A stretch of DNA of 64,000 nt from assembly GCA_900074885.1 (NCBI GenBank), contig FJUW01000009.1, forward strand, positions 671,019 through 735,018, given 5' to 3'. Shown here in pieces: positions 34,964-45,454 of the stretch. The notes under the pieces were generated by a model. It made no database searches. It was not told the DNA's origin and saw only the letters and a list, made by a program, of their open reading frames with translations. Origin of the DNA: Rhynchosporium graminicola (Eukaryota > Ascomycota > Leotiomycetes > Helotiales > Ploettnerulaceae). Numbering within the stretch: position 1 is the stretch's first letter; each line of letters begins with the position of its first letter. The position numbers and the translations under genes were made by a program.

Positions 34964-36324
34964 ATGAGCGATTCTGATTCCGACTACTCACCCTTTGACC
35001 AGGTCCAGGTCCTCAAGATCATATCTTATGGGACTGCATATTTAGACGAGTGTGTCCTTCCTGATAGCGCATATGAGAAGCTTTCTGTCTCCGAACAGGT
35101 GCTCAAAAGTGAATGTTATTCAGCATCTACATGCGTTCTGCATTTCGAGACCGAAGTTGCCGCCAGCTTTATCCAGGTGGCCAGGCGGGGAACAACTTCG
35201 ACTGGCGTTTGGTCAATGATAGGCAATAGTCTCTTACGCATATTAAGACCTTGCCAGACACATCTTTGATATTAAAATTCTACCGCGACATATGCATCTG
35301 GAACCCACCCCGTTCGCAGGAGGTCAAACATTCCTAGCTACAAATTCACCTACAAAGTCATCGCTTCCACGAACTACCGCTTTGTAGATGGAACCACTCA
35401 GACTGTTCAAATTTACAATCTAATGGATGACTTTCAAGGCGGCCAACTCAACCGCGCTCGTTCCTTCATGGTTGCCGAGATTCACCGGCATGTGTTTCTC
35501 CCCGATCAAGTCGAGGGCGTCTTGACTTGCTTTGCAACCAAGCCCATTCCTGCTGCTACGAATTTAGCTGGCACAGATGTGTCCGAGGAATCACTAGCCT
35601 TGTGAAGAGGTAGGTCATTCTCCTCAGATCGCTTGCCCTTCTTTCTGAGCTGACCAGACACATAGATTGATAAGCGTGGCTTACTATGAGCAAACACGCA
35701 CTCAATGATCTAAAGCAAATTATTGGCTACGCGCTGCCTCTCTGCTTTCCACTCACCCCGGAAAAGTGACGCTCAAGAAGCCACTTGATCCGAGCCAAGG
35801 GCCAGCTCGTCCAAACACCGCACATATCGTGGATGGTCTCCGCCATGTGGCCAAGAAAATCCTTGCCCATCAACGCTTTTACGAGTGCATCCCAAGTGCG
35901 TGCAGATACACATTATACGGTCTGATATTAGTATCTTGTAATAGATTTTTATTAACCTTCCTAGAAGGAATCCGTCTGCATCCAATGAAGACGTTCGCAC
36001 TCCAATAGTAACAATTCGCAATTGCTAGTTGTGCTGGATGGCTTGGCAAATATATATCCCGACAATCTCTCACCCCATGCTGCACGGGCTCTAGAACCGT
36101 GTATCAAATGGTCGGAGACTGGGCCAGAAATTTCAGTGATCCCGTTTGACGGTGATGGCGGACTAGGAATGCCGCATCGTTGTGCAGTGAAGAGGATATC
36201 TTCCCACGATTCGAGAGAGATGGACTGGTTGGAGGCGTTTTTAGTTGTGGTCACTTGGATTGAAGAGAACTTCGGAAGTTATACTATCGAGCCTGGCTTG
36301 AATAACTTGAGCCTGAGCAAGTGA
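34964..36324 (+). pseudogene. Decayed gene of unknown family, several exons
   Basis: Successive protein-like blocks lie in the same order and strand: MSDSDSDYSPFDQVQVLK (34964), a frame with NNFDWRLVNDRQ then TAG (35227) and LTHIKTLPDTSLILKFYRDI, a block to 35605 (KFTYKVIASTNYRFVDGTTQ and DDFQGGQLNRARSFMVAEIH), a block from 35676 with TGA at 35706 and then KANYWLRAASLLSTHPGKV, and a last block 36022-36324 (EPCIKWSETGPEISVIPFDG). Some frame changes may be introns, but the nonsense codons lie inside conserved-looking sequence. It is divergent from the neighbouring SDR pseudogene. Family not recognised. Confidence 0.6.
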
Positions 36325-36702
36325 AGAAAGAAACCAATGGGAGGATGAATATAGGTGTTAAGAAAGTGCAATTTGATACTGGTATGGACAAGAGGAAGCG
36401 TTCAACCTTTTGCATTTTAACATATCCCAAGCGATATTTAGCTTCAGAATCCCCTTAAGAGGTGGCAATAGTAAGCAATTACCCGTGAAGTATGGGTATA
36501 TGATCCTGGAAGATATTTCCAGATTCCGATGCAATATTTGTAAGTTAGACAGTATTTCCTTGCTTTGGCATCACTGTTCTGCTGCGATGACCGTGGTGTG
36601 GCTGTGCTGAATGAATTTGTGGCTGAACATCTTGAGCTTTGAGATTATCTCGCTGGAATGTAGAGACAGCACCATAGTCCCCATGTTCAGCAAACTTTCA
36701 GC
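36325..36702. other. Intergenic, promoter region of QRI7
   Basis: AT-balanced DNA with no gene; it should contain the promoter of the downstream gene. Confidence 0.5.
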
Positions 36703-38049
36703 TTGATGAGGCCACCATGTTTCCTCATAAGGCGCTTCAAGTACCCCCCGAAAATCTATCTGCAGCGGCGGAAGTTACTCACTCTCGCGATCGAAACCTC
36801 CTGCGATGATACTAGCGTAGCTGTGCTGGAGAAACACTCAAACAACTCTGCCACCCTTCACTTCAACGAAAAGATCACATCCGATAATCGAGCATTCGGT
36901 GGAGTCCATCCTATCGAAGCACATGTCTCCCATCAAAGGACACTTTCTGGTCTCGTCAATCGAGCACTGCAGAGTTTGCCCTTTGCAGAACCGAACCAGA
37001 GCTTCGATGTGATATTGGTGAACGACAAACATGGAGCCTCTCCTCGGCAGAAACCCGATTTCGTGACAGTGACCCGCGGACCTGGTATGCGCGCAAGTCT
37101 TATAACAGGAATTGATACGGCGAAAGGTTTAGCTGTCGCCTGGCAGATTCCTCTCTTGGGCGTCAATCATATGCAAGGCCATGCTCTTACGCCACGACTT
37201 GTGTCTGCTCTGGAACCGGACGGCGACAAGAAAGAGAATCCTGAGTTTCCGTTCTTGACTTTGCTGGTATCTGGAGGGCATACCATGCTGGTTCATTCCA
37301 AATCGCTTTCCAACCACGAAATTCTGGCGAATACAAAGGACTTGGCTATTGGAGATATGATCGACAAGTGCGCTCGGGATATTCTTCCACCATTATGGCT
37401 GGAAGGGGCAACCGATGTCATGTTCGGTCGTTTGCTCGAGAATTTCGCCTTCTCTAAAACCAAACCGGAATTTAAATACGTATCACCCAAGACGTTCGGC
37501 ACACCAAGGCAAGAGGTTGGTCAAATTTATGATTGGAAGATCTTACCGCCGTTCACGTCGCCAGGACCAGAAGGTGCAAGAAAGTGGGCAGACACATTTA
37601 CGTACTCAGGAATCGGTACATCCGTGAAGCGAATAGTGGAGAAATTTCCCGCTATGGATGATAAAGAACGTTGCGTTCTAGCCAAAGTCACGATGATGGT
37701 AGCTTTCGAACACCTTGCCTCCCGTGTTCTATTTGCACTTGAGAAATCAGAAATCAAGGTCAATACTCTTGTTGTCTCTGGGGGAGTAGCAAGTAACCAA
37801 TTCTTAAAGCATATCCTGAGGACGATTCTGGATACTAATGGGCACAAGGATATCAGACTTCTGTTTCCACCACCGTACTTGTGTACGGATAATGCTGCTA
37901 TGGTAGCATGGACGGGTATGGAAATGTACGAAGCGGGGTGGAGAACAAGTCTAGAAGCTATGGCTATCAGGAAATGGGCTATTGACCCCAAGGCTGACGA
38001 TGGTGGGATTCTGGGTATAGATGGTTGGGAGAGGAACGATCTTCAGTAA
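36703..38049 (+). CDS. QRI7: Mitochondrial tRNA N6-threonylcarbamoyladenosine (t6A37) synthase
   Basis: A single exon of 448 aa of the Kae1/TsaD/Qri7 family. The N-terminus is basic and free of acidic residues (ATG-ATG start, RR and RRK clusters in the first 25 residues), fitting a mitochondrial presequence and separating it from cytosolic Kae1. The ASKHA core shows ETSCDDTSVAVLE (31-43), HVSHQR, the metal-binding NHMQGH with H156 and H160, LVSGGHTMLVH (188-198), GDMIDKCAR, VVSGGVASN (357-365) and CTDNAAMVAW (394-403, D396 the expected metal ligand). Qri7 transfers threonylcarbamoyl from TC-AMP to A37 of ANN-decoding mitochondrial tRNAs. Length and motifs are complete; this gene is intact next to a run of pseudogenes. 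Confidence 0.96.
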   Translation: MMRPPCFLIRRFKYPPKIYLQRRKLLTLAIETSCDDTSVAVLEKHSNNSATLHFNEKITSDNRAFGGVHPIEAHVSHQRTLSGLVNRALQSLPFAEPNQSFDVILVNDKHGASPRQKPDFVTVTRGPGMRASLITGIDTAKGLAVAWQIPLLGVNHMQGHALTPRLVSALEPDGDKKENPEFPFLTLLVSGGHTMLVHSKSLSNHEILANTKDLAIGDMIDKCARDILPPLWLEGATDVMFGRLLENFAFSKTKPEFKYVSPKTFGTPRQEVGQIYDWKILPPFTSPGPEGARKWADTFTYSGIGTSVKRIVEKFPAMDDKERCVLAKVTMMVAFEHLASRVLFALEKSEIKVNTLVVSGGVASNQFLKHILRTILDTNGHKDIRLLFPPPYLCTDNAAMVAWTGMEMYEAGWRTSLEAMAIRKWAIDPKADDGGILGIDGWERNDLQ

Positions 38050-39367
38050 TTTGATATTTTGATACCCAAAGAGTAAGATCTGCCACTCAAACCAGAAACT
38101 TTCCCTCCCAGCACGTTTCATGGCTAAACTATTTTATAACTCTCTTTCATCGTTTGGTACCAGTTCTGTGTGATTCTTTCTCTCATTACTTGTACTACGT
38201 GGCTCCTCTACGCGGCTACTATGAGCCATCTACAGTCAGCTATAGTATCACCACGGATCCTGCGATCAGCATCTCCAGGCAGACTCGGACTTTCTATATC
38301 ACCGCAGTCATCATGCCGTCGGCGATGATTTTCTTGATATGGCAAAGATCTACATTTTATATCTCACAAAGATTTGTCCCAAATGTACAGAGCGAAAAGC
38401 GTTCGATATTTCCTGTTAGCTCGGTGTTGTAGAAAATGCAACCTTGTATATAGGAATTGGTGAAAATGAAAAGTGGAAGTCCGCTTCCGCTTCCGTATGC
38501 TGCTTGGCATGATTGGATGCACAGGTTCATTTTTAGTGAAAACATTTATCACAGGTACACAGGCGGAGAGATTTTGAGCCTTTTCGTATTTCTTTCTTTT
38601 ATACAATGATGCGTCCTCCTCAGCTGGGTCGTGTCCTCGTCAACTGGCAGGAGGAAACAATGTTTCGGAGAAGAAGGGTGCGAAGGTATTAGTGGCACAG
38701 TCATCCTTGATATTCTGCAGGATGTCAATTTACACTTGCATTTACAATGTTTACAATGGTCTAACCACACCCTACTTTTCAAGAGCTTTGAGTTTCTTTC
38801 TTCAGCTGGTGTGTTAATTGTCTACTCAATATTTGCATGGATGGAGACTTCGAATTTGTACAATCTCGCTTCACGACCGTGAAAAGGAAATAAGAATTTC
38901 GCGAGCCAAAGTTTAGCTACATCTCTATCAAACGTCTCTGGCATTCGAATTCAGACGTAAAGGTCTGATGAACACAAACGCGACTTGCTGTGTCCGAGGC
39001 CTTTTCCGAGAATCTCAGAAGACGGTTGAAGCTCATGAGGAGTAGGAGGCGGAACATATCATTAGGGAAAGAACAGTATCAATAATCGTTGTCTATCCGA
39101 AACAATCAGACAATCGCTGGGGAAGAGTAACACGAAGAGCGATACGAGTTGTTCAATAATCTTCTCTTCTACGAACTCTCTTCTGGAATGCTCTGCGCTT
39201 CATGGAATTCACCTCCAGACATCATTTCATCCTCTACTTTTGGCTGAGTTTTGGCTTTAGCTCGAGTAGCTCAGACTTTTTATATCCAAGCTAGTCATCA
39301 GTAAGTGGGGCAAGGTCTGCAACATTCGCCTGGGGTCAGAGGTAGACGGGTGTCAACCGAAGGAGCT
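38050..39367. other. Intergenic
   Basis: No gene supported; short frames on both strands only. Confidence 0.4.
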
Positions 39368-39561
39368 CACAGTCGAACTTCTCGAGGCATAGGTTATGGA
39401 AACAACTCCTGACAACTGTTTGTCGACATTTTGGACAGCACATATTGTCAGAATGAGAATGCTTCACAGTCGATTCTCTCGGGCCACAGTTCGTGGAAAC
39501 AAACTCCCGATACACAATTTTCAATACCTTGGGCAGCATATAGTGACAAAATGAGAGTTCT
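39368..39561. repeat. Diverged tandem duplication, period 97 bp
   Basis: Units 39368-39464 and 39465-39561 start with the same CACAGTCGA and share, in order, CTCG, TGGAAACAA, an internal ACA(A/C)-T block, TTGG(A/G)CAGCA(C/T)AT and TGAGA(A/G). I judge them clearly related but diverged. On the minus strand the units encode Cys-containing peptides (CGPREST, CCPKCRQ), but the period is not a multiple of three. Confidence 0.65.
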
Positions 39562-40153
39562 GCAGAAGCTGAAGGTGCTTATGTGCGTCTCGTGGTTGAT
39601 GTTGTAGATTGCGGGCTGGTATGAGATCTTGTATTTCAGTCCTGAACACTGAGGCGTTCATCTCAACGATTCCTGTTTGGATGCTTATATAGATAGTATG
39701 ATCAAATGTTTTCACGTGGAGAAGCAGACGTACCTTGATTATAAGAACATGACAGATTTCGCATACCTTTTCTGCTGGACACTAAGTCAGCCGCATGGTT
39801 TTTGCCGATACTGAGAACTAAGCAAGCTTATGCCTCCTGCTCGCAGAAATTGCCCGTAGCATATTCGGAGGTAGGAGAAGTTAGTTATCTTTGTTTAAAT
39901 TCCTTGTTAAGCGAGATTAGCCTCCCAGTAAACAGACCCATCCTTATCCAAAGCGATGACTTACGTTTGCGCCTACTAAAAGCCTGGCGTATCTCTATAT
40001 GGCTTCAGTATTATTTGGGGGAATTTAGGGGTTTGCCAAGACCTCTCTGATTGGTCAGTTCAAGATCTCGCGCGGTGACAGACGGCAGAACTACATCGGG
40101 TATACTCACCTGGCTCACCTCGACTGACCGGAAGGGCAGTTTCAAGGGGGTTC
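39562..40153. other. Intergenic
   Basis: No gene supported. An 82-codon plus-strand frame (39802-40050) has no family features. Confidence 0.4.
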
Positions 40154-40232
40154 CTAGGGGGTCTCCCCCTAGAAATAAGGTAGGTAGGTAGGTAGAGTTT
40201 AGAAGGGGAGGTCCTAGGGGTTACCCCCATAG
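40154..40232. repeat. Two related C/G hairpins flanking a GGTA microsatellite
   Basis: CTAGGGGG-TCT-CCCCCTAG (40154-40172) is a perfect 8-bp stem. A second, imperfect copy, CTAGGGG-TTA-CCCCCATAG, is at 40214-40232. Between them lies (GGTA)4 at 40179-40194. Such paired hairpins near AT-rich DNA may mark an end of an eroded repeat element. Confidence 0.7.
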
Positions 40233-41403
40233 AACAGCCTACTATACTCATAAATTATAGTAAGAATTCAAGGTAAGAAGAGATAAGTAATGGAATACCT
40301 TATAGGCAAGCGCAGGTATGAAATAATTATTAAGTAGCGGTCTATGGACGATTCGGTATATGAATAGAGGTATAATAAGGGAATCACTAAAGGATGGGTC
40401 TTTACCAGAGAGCTAGGAACGATTCCTTGCTATTGCCTGCAAGGAATACCGTAGAGTATAAGTCAACTAGGTAAGGCAACTAAGATAGGTAATTACCTGA
40501 TTTCTACGGAGGCATGAAAAGCAGGCGAGCTTTGGTATTCCGCATTTCCGTCCCCAGGTATTTTTGAGCTTACAAATGTACCATGCCGGTTTTTTGCGAC
40601 GATTGCTGTAAGAAGTCTAGTATTTTCAAACCACAGGATTTGAGCATGTAAGGATGTGAGGGTGACTTCAGGTACGTAGAGATGGCAAGCTATTTGATCT
40701 CCGAATCTCACGAGATTTGTGCTTTAGCTTGGGTTATTAAGCCTCGCTGCGGCACGGAAAAGTGAAGTCAGCAGTTGTCAGATACTGGAGGTACTGTGCA
40801 GAATGAGTGCAAGCTTAGTCGTCTGAAAACATGGTCAGAGGCTCATGTGATGCATCATCACATTTGCCAGCCTTACTTGCAAAAATCACTGATGTTATCA
40901 GGTCCCATGCCACGCGTCAACTGACGGTAGGCATAAAGGGCTGTTTGAAACCATGAAAAGGGGCTGGTAGATTTCAGGTCATAAAGGTTTCGTGCTCAAA
41001 TTATAATTGTATTTATAACATAGCTCGGTACCAGAATGGTGAAGCACTTCCAGAGGCAATTGAAGGGTCAGGAGCTTACACGAACTTCATATGTTAACAA
41101 CAGGACTTGAATACCAATTATATGCAGCACTTAGGTTCTGAGAACCAAAAGTTCCTGGAGGTCTCTGCCGTATATCCATGAAGCACCCTGAGGGGGACTA
41201 GTGCTGTGCACATTTGACATTGCTTGCGAATATATATACAGCTACTGTTGTCCTTGACCTTGCCACCGCAAGCTTTTTCAATGATGGAGCACATGGACCA
41301 TAGGTTAGGCTTGCATAGTTTGCAGAAGTCAGATATAGATTGTTGATATTGAAGTACTTCATATCCGTGCAGCGGGTGCACCAGGAACGCTGGAAAGAAA
41401 CTA
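40233..41403. other. Intergenic
   Basis: AT-rich to about 40500, then mixed. No supported gene; minus-strand frames here show no family features. Confidence 0.4.
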
Positions 41404-42057
41404 GTGTTCAATATATATTCATCTGCGCACCTGTATCCAAACATTTTCATCGGTATCGTCAACTTTGACACAATCACGGAATTGGATTACGTTGACCCAG
41501 CAAGAACGACAGATCTTACACAGGAATTCTTCGAGTCCAGTTGGTGGTCTTCAACCATGGTAGGAAGAAACGTGTCGGCTCCAAATCTTCGAGAACTCGG
41601 GATGTCAGTTTTCGCATCAAAACTCTCAAAATCCGCGCCTTCATCCTCGAAGATCGAGCCGGTTAGCTTGGCACAAATCCAGGATTTTGCAAACCTCTTC
41701 GCCCTTCTGATTGGAGACTATACAGTTCTACTCATCGAGTTCGGCAAAGAGGAGGACATTACGATCAGGAAATTGTACAAATTGTGCGGTTTGGGTAGCT
41801 CTCATCGGCTCTTGAGAGGCCAGAGTAATGCTATGAAGCTGGCACAAACCTTCAAAAACCGCAAAGAAGAATACACTCAGGATAGAAAATGGGTCAATGA
41901 GAAAGACCATCTCAAGGATAGAGCAGAGATTCTTGACCTTAACGAGCAGTTAAAAAGTCTAGGAGGGAATGTGCAACAGTTGAAGGATGAGTTGGAGGGA
42001 CCTGGGACCTATGTTTACAAGAGATCGGAGAAGGATTTCAACTTTCTAGAAGATTGA
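41404..42057 (+). CDS. Unrecognised charged, partly coiled-coil protein
   Basis: Single open frame of 217 aa from the first ATG, or 166 aa from the ATG at 41557, which has a better context (ACCATGG) and starts the more protein-like part (MVGRNVSAPNLRELG). A hydrophobic helix, IQDFANLFALLIGDYTVLLI, lies near residues 96-115. The last about 80 residues are dense in K, E, D, R and Q (NEKDHLKDRAEILDLNEQLK) and have heptad-like Leu spacing typical of a coiled coil. No family recognised. It opens a 20-kb neighbourhood of similar charged proteins and their remnants. Confidence 0.55.
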   Translation: MFNIYSSAHLYPNIFIGIVNFDTITELDYVDPARTTDLTQEFFESSWWSSTMVGRNVSAPNLRELGMSVFASKLSKSAPSSSKIEPVSLAQIQDFANLFALLIGDYTVLLIEFGKEEDITIRKLYKLCGLGSSHRLLRGQSNAMKLAQTFKNRKEEYTQDRKWVNEKDHLKDRAEILDLNEQLKSLGGNVQQLKDELEGPGTYVYKRSEKDFNFLED

Positions 42058-42214
42058 GTCGCTGAAAAAAAGGATTATCCCTTGAGCCGAAAGGTTTTGA
42101 GACAAAATCTGAAGCAGTCTTCAATGCTATATGCACGTCGTTTATAGCAGTATCCACAGTCATAACTTCTATGCCTTCCAATAGTGAGACTCAACTAAAG
42201 GATCGTCCCTCGTC

Positions 42215-42625
42215 ATGAACTCTTCTGAATGCCAATCTTCGGAAGACCAATATTCGGAAGATCAGTCAAGACGGAGGAGCAAGTCGAAGTTTCGAACGAA
42301 CCAACCCAGCTTTCCAGCAAGCAGCATTACACAAACGCATGAACATTTCCTTTGCAAAAAAAGCCAGAATTCAACTCGAGTCATGAGAGCCTCAAGGCGA
42401 ACCACGACCGCTGCATCCCGGGAGTTATCAACTGAAAATTCAAACCGTCGAGGAGAAGGCTTGTGATATCTAGACAATAAACAACAGCTTGCAATCTCAT
42501 CTCTCAAGACTGAAGGAGTTCTCCCACGGCGGGATATAGACACAAAGGAGAACGCACAGCTCGAGGAATAAGTGCGTACGCTTGGGAGAAGGTGGCACGG
42601 ATTAAGCAAAAAGAACAGCTGTTAA
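42215..42625 (+). pseudogene. Broken charged/coiled-coil gene
   Basis: One frame from ATG 42215 (MNSSECQSSEDQYSEDQSRR) is interrupted by TGA at 42464-42466 and TAA at 42569-42571 and finally ends at 42623-42625. Between the stops the same frame reads YLDNKQQLAISSLKTEG and DTKENAQLEE, and after the second VRTLGRRWHGLS: Leu/Glu/Lys-rich, coiled-coil-like, as in neighbouring genes. Further downstream to about 42870 charged fragments persist out of frame. Two nonsense codons in an otherwise sustained frame point to a pseudogene. Confidence 0.5.
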
Positions 42626-42879
42626 TCAAGAGAGTGAAAGGCTGAGACAAGGCAGTAAGCTTTGGTTGACGATATATAGTCAAGGTAGCGCGTACGACTT
42701 GGAGAATTGACGGGAGAGAAGACTGCTATCAGAGAGGCGTGAACAGGTGCGAGAAAGGCCATGGACCTCAACAAAAGATAACGGTAGGAGTTGAATATTC
42801 TCGTAGTTGAATGCTGAACTTACTAATGAAACAACTCTGCAGATATATGAGGACGAAGATGAGGCATAGTAGATTGAGA

Positions 42880-43205
42880 ATTACAAGCTCTCTTAGGAGT
42901 ATCTCGCCTTAAATATTAACTAATATTCCTTATAGTAAATAACTATAGATTAGCCTAAATCTTTCCTTCTTAAGGTTTATAAGTTCTATAGCTACTCGGT
43001 TTTACTTATCCTTGATACTATAAAGTAATATATACTTAAAAGCTAAGCATAAATCTTACTAAAAACAGATATGATAAATATATTTAAATAATAGATCTAG
43101 ATGATTATAAAGATAATAGTTTATAGAATTTACTTAAAATATAATATTTTTATTTTATTATCACTTATAATCTATCTATTTTGCTTATTAACGACATATT
43201 CCTTA
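42880..43205. other. Very AT-rich island, RIP-like
   Basis: About 300 bases dominated by TA, TTA and ATA steps, far more AT-rich than both neighbours, with sharp edges. The composition matches the retroelement at 47.8-56.4 kb, so an eroded LTR or repeat fragment is likely; I found no matching copy. Confidence 0.5.
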
Positions 43206-43873
43206 TCCTCTGAAGTCTTCCCTTGGAGTCGCCCTATAAACCTAGCCTAATCTTAGCACAACTCGTGAGAAAAATATGTGTACCTTGCAGTCTGGATGCC
43301 AGTTCTACAGCTAAAAGCCACCTCTTTTTTCTCCTAAGAGAAGCTGCACAAGCCACCAAAACCTCTGCAGTTTAAGCATGGCACCTACATATCTGTGGGC
43401 CTGCTAATCAATTGAGCCATCAGATTGGTTGACTTTGAAAAAGAATCCTTATACTGACTAGAGCTCTGAGGAGTCATAAAATATTGGGTAGCTCATGGAG
43501 CCGTCGATTTACTTGCTATGCTTTGCTTGAACCGAGACTTTAGGATAGAGTAGCGCGTCAGTTTCTCGCTAACAATAATAATTATTCGGGACCCACTCTA
43601 GTCTTTCGAACACTAGACTTTCACCACTTGTGATTTATTCCTCCCTGCAGTTCCTTCTCTTCTCAATATTTTGTAAACCTCGGTCGAAGCAACTGAAGTA
43701 TCCTATTGTTATGTAATCTTTCACGATCAGATCGATCATCACCTGCGATTCTATCCGTCTTGCGGACTTCGAATTCCTCGACTCAATCGACATACTCGAC
43801 TTACATACATATCAGCCACTTTGGCTCTCAACAAAAAAGATACGATTAGCGGCCTCCTATATCACACAATACA
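43206..43873. other. Upstream region of the 526-aa gene
   Basis: No gene. The last 250 bases are pyrimidine- and A-rich, as in fungal 5' leaders, and lead to CACAATACAATGG at the start. Confidence 0.5.
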
Positions 43874-45454
43874 ATGGCAGACATTTTTAAGGCCAAATAC
43901 CCTGCAGTATTCAGGATGCTGGAATTAGACGACAATCCCAATAACGATCCCAGTATAGAACGGAATAATGCAGAGAAAATCCTCAAACACGTTGAGCTTT
44001 TGAAGCTAGACTACAGTCTTATAAAGGCAGCATTTCCTCCTAATGACCCCAGGTTCCGCGAGATCTTCCGCGACACCAAAGCCAAAGTAGTGCTCGGAGG
44101 ATTGGAGAAGACAGCTCAGGTCAACTCATCTCGTGTCAGAGAGACCTTGGAGGTCAAGCGTAAAAGATGTGACGATGCAAATCACTCTAGGGGATTTAGA
44201 TCAACGAATGATGGCGAGCAGGATGCCAATGACGAGAGAATCGCGTTGGAGGATAGGATGCGTCGAGGTGATCTGATCGGGTCTTTCAGAGAAGCAGGTG
44301 ATGAACTCGCAAAGCTCAAGAGGTTCCTGGAAGAGTCTTTTACGTTCCAGTATCAGGCCGGCTCTGCATATTATTTCTTGGGGCCCCTCGGAGAGCAGCG
44401 CCGTAAGCCAGGTGAACTATTGCAGGACGACGACGCGAGCTCAACGTATAGCTCAAGTTCCAGAAGCAATACTATATCAGGTGAACCTCAAGACCCGATA
44501 GCTGGACCTGTACAAGATACTCATAGCGTCACTCTTGCCGCACCTCCTGGCAGAAGCGATGTCAAGTCGAATGAATTCCAGACTCTACCAGCTGAACTTA
44601 CGCAAGACATCCAGGGACCCACCCTTCTCGCATCTTCCGACAGAACTTTATCAGATGGATCTCAATCTTCGTCATCTAGTAAAACGATCAGGTCAGAATC
44701 AGCCTCAAATAATTCAGCAACCGCGGGCAAGGAACAGTCACATGACCAGCACAAATCGAGATACGGTCGTGCTCGCAAGCCTACCGAGAAAGCCCGTGAC
44801 GGGGAGAGCCGTCACATACTCGCGCCAGAAGAGAGAAGGATTTTATCGACAGCAGCTCGATCAAAGATTGCCGTCGCGCCAATCCTCCCGCCCAGGAAGG
44901 CTCCCAGAGAAAAGCCACAAGAGCGTCGCCCACAAGCTACCCCGGAGAAGAAGAGGACTCCAACTGTGCCACCTAAATGCGAGTTTCGTCTTCCCACAGT
45001 CCGCCCAACTAACAAGGCTTTGCTGCATGGGGGACAGGCGCAAATTACTCGAAAGAATGCACAGACTTCCACGCTACCAGTGTCTCGAGCGCAAGATAAA
45101 TCTTCAATTGCTCCAATTCTGCCACCTAAGAAAGCTTACGGAGAAAATAAATTTCCTCCTGTCACCTTGAAAAAAGCTCAGCTTTCAACGACCCCACAGG
45201 GAGAGCCTTCTGCCAAGCGCATCCTTATCCTTCCGAACAGCCCGCAGACTTTGAAGCAGAAGGTAGGAGCTGCAACGATGCAGCTCCAGAGCAGTGTCGA
45301 AAGCGCAACGAAGCACAAACTAAAGTTCTACAATACCCCTGAGAGTTTGTTCCCACGTCGCTCGAAGGAACAAGACGGGACTGGCGAGGTTAGAAGTGTA
45401 GGCGTTGCAAAGAGAGATTCGGGACCACCTCCGAAACGTCAGCGTTTGGCTTGA
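43874..45454 (+). CDS. Unrecognised 526-aa largely disordered basic protein
   Basis: A single exon in good ATG context (CAATGG). Residues 1-170 are helix-rich and charged (AKYPAVFRMLELDD; AEKILKHVELLKLDYSLIKA; GDELAKLKRFLEESF). The rest is low-complexity and rich in S, P, K, R, T and Q. Two internal similarities are visible: APILPPRKAPREK (near 333) and APILPPKKAYGENK (near 411). A looser pair sits at about 208-265 (GPVQDTHSVTLAAPPGRS versus TQDIQGPTLLASSDRT). The C-terminus PPPKRQRLA looks like a nuclear-localisation signal. Base composition is normal, unlike the AT-rich flanks, and the frame has no lesions. No family recognised; a nuclear scaffold or fast-evolving orphan is inference. Confidence 0.7.
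   Translation: MADIFKAKYPAVFRMLELDDNPNNDPSIERNNAEKILKHVELLKLDYSLIKAAFPPNDPRFREIFRDTKAKVVLGGLEKTAQVNSSRVRETLEVKRKRCDDANHSRGFRSTNDGEQDANDERIALEDRMRRGDLIGSFREAGDELAKLKRFLEESFTFQYQAGSAYYFLGPLGEQRRKPGELLQDDDASSTYSSSSRSNTISGEPQDPIAGPVQDTHSVTLAAPPGRSDVKSNEFQTLPAELTQDIQGPTLLASSDRTLSDGSQSSSSSKTIRSESASNNSATAGKEQSHDQHKSRYGRARKPTEKARDGESRHILAPEERRILSTAARSKIAVAPILPPRKAPREKPQERRPQATPEKKRTPTVPPKCEFRLPTVRPTNKALLHGGQAQITRKNAQTSTLPVSRAQDKSSIAPILPPKKAYGENKFPPVTLKKAQLSTTPQGEPSAKRILILPNSPQTLKQKVGAATMQLQSSVESATKHKLKFYNTPESLFPRRSKEQDGTGEVRSVGVAKRDSGPPPKRQRLA

Noticed and set aside
34657..34977. 106-codon plus-strand frame
   Set aside because: Antisense of the SDR pseudogene N-terminus.
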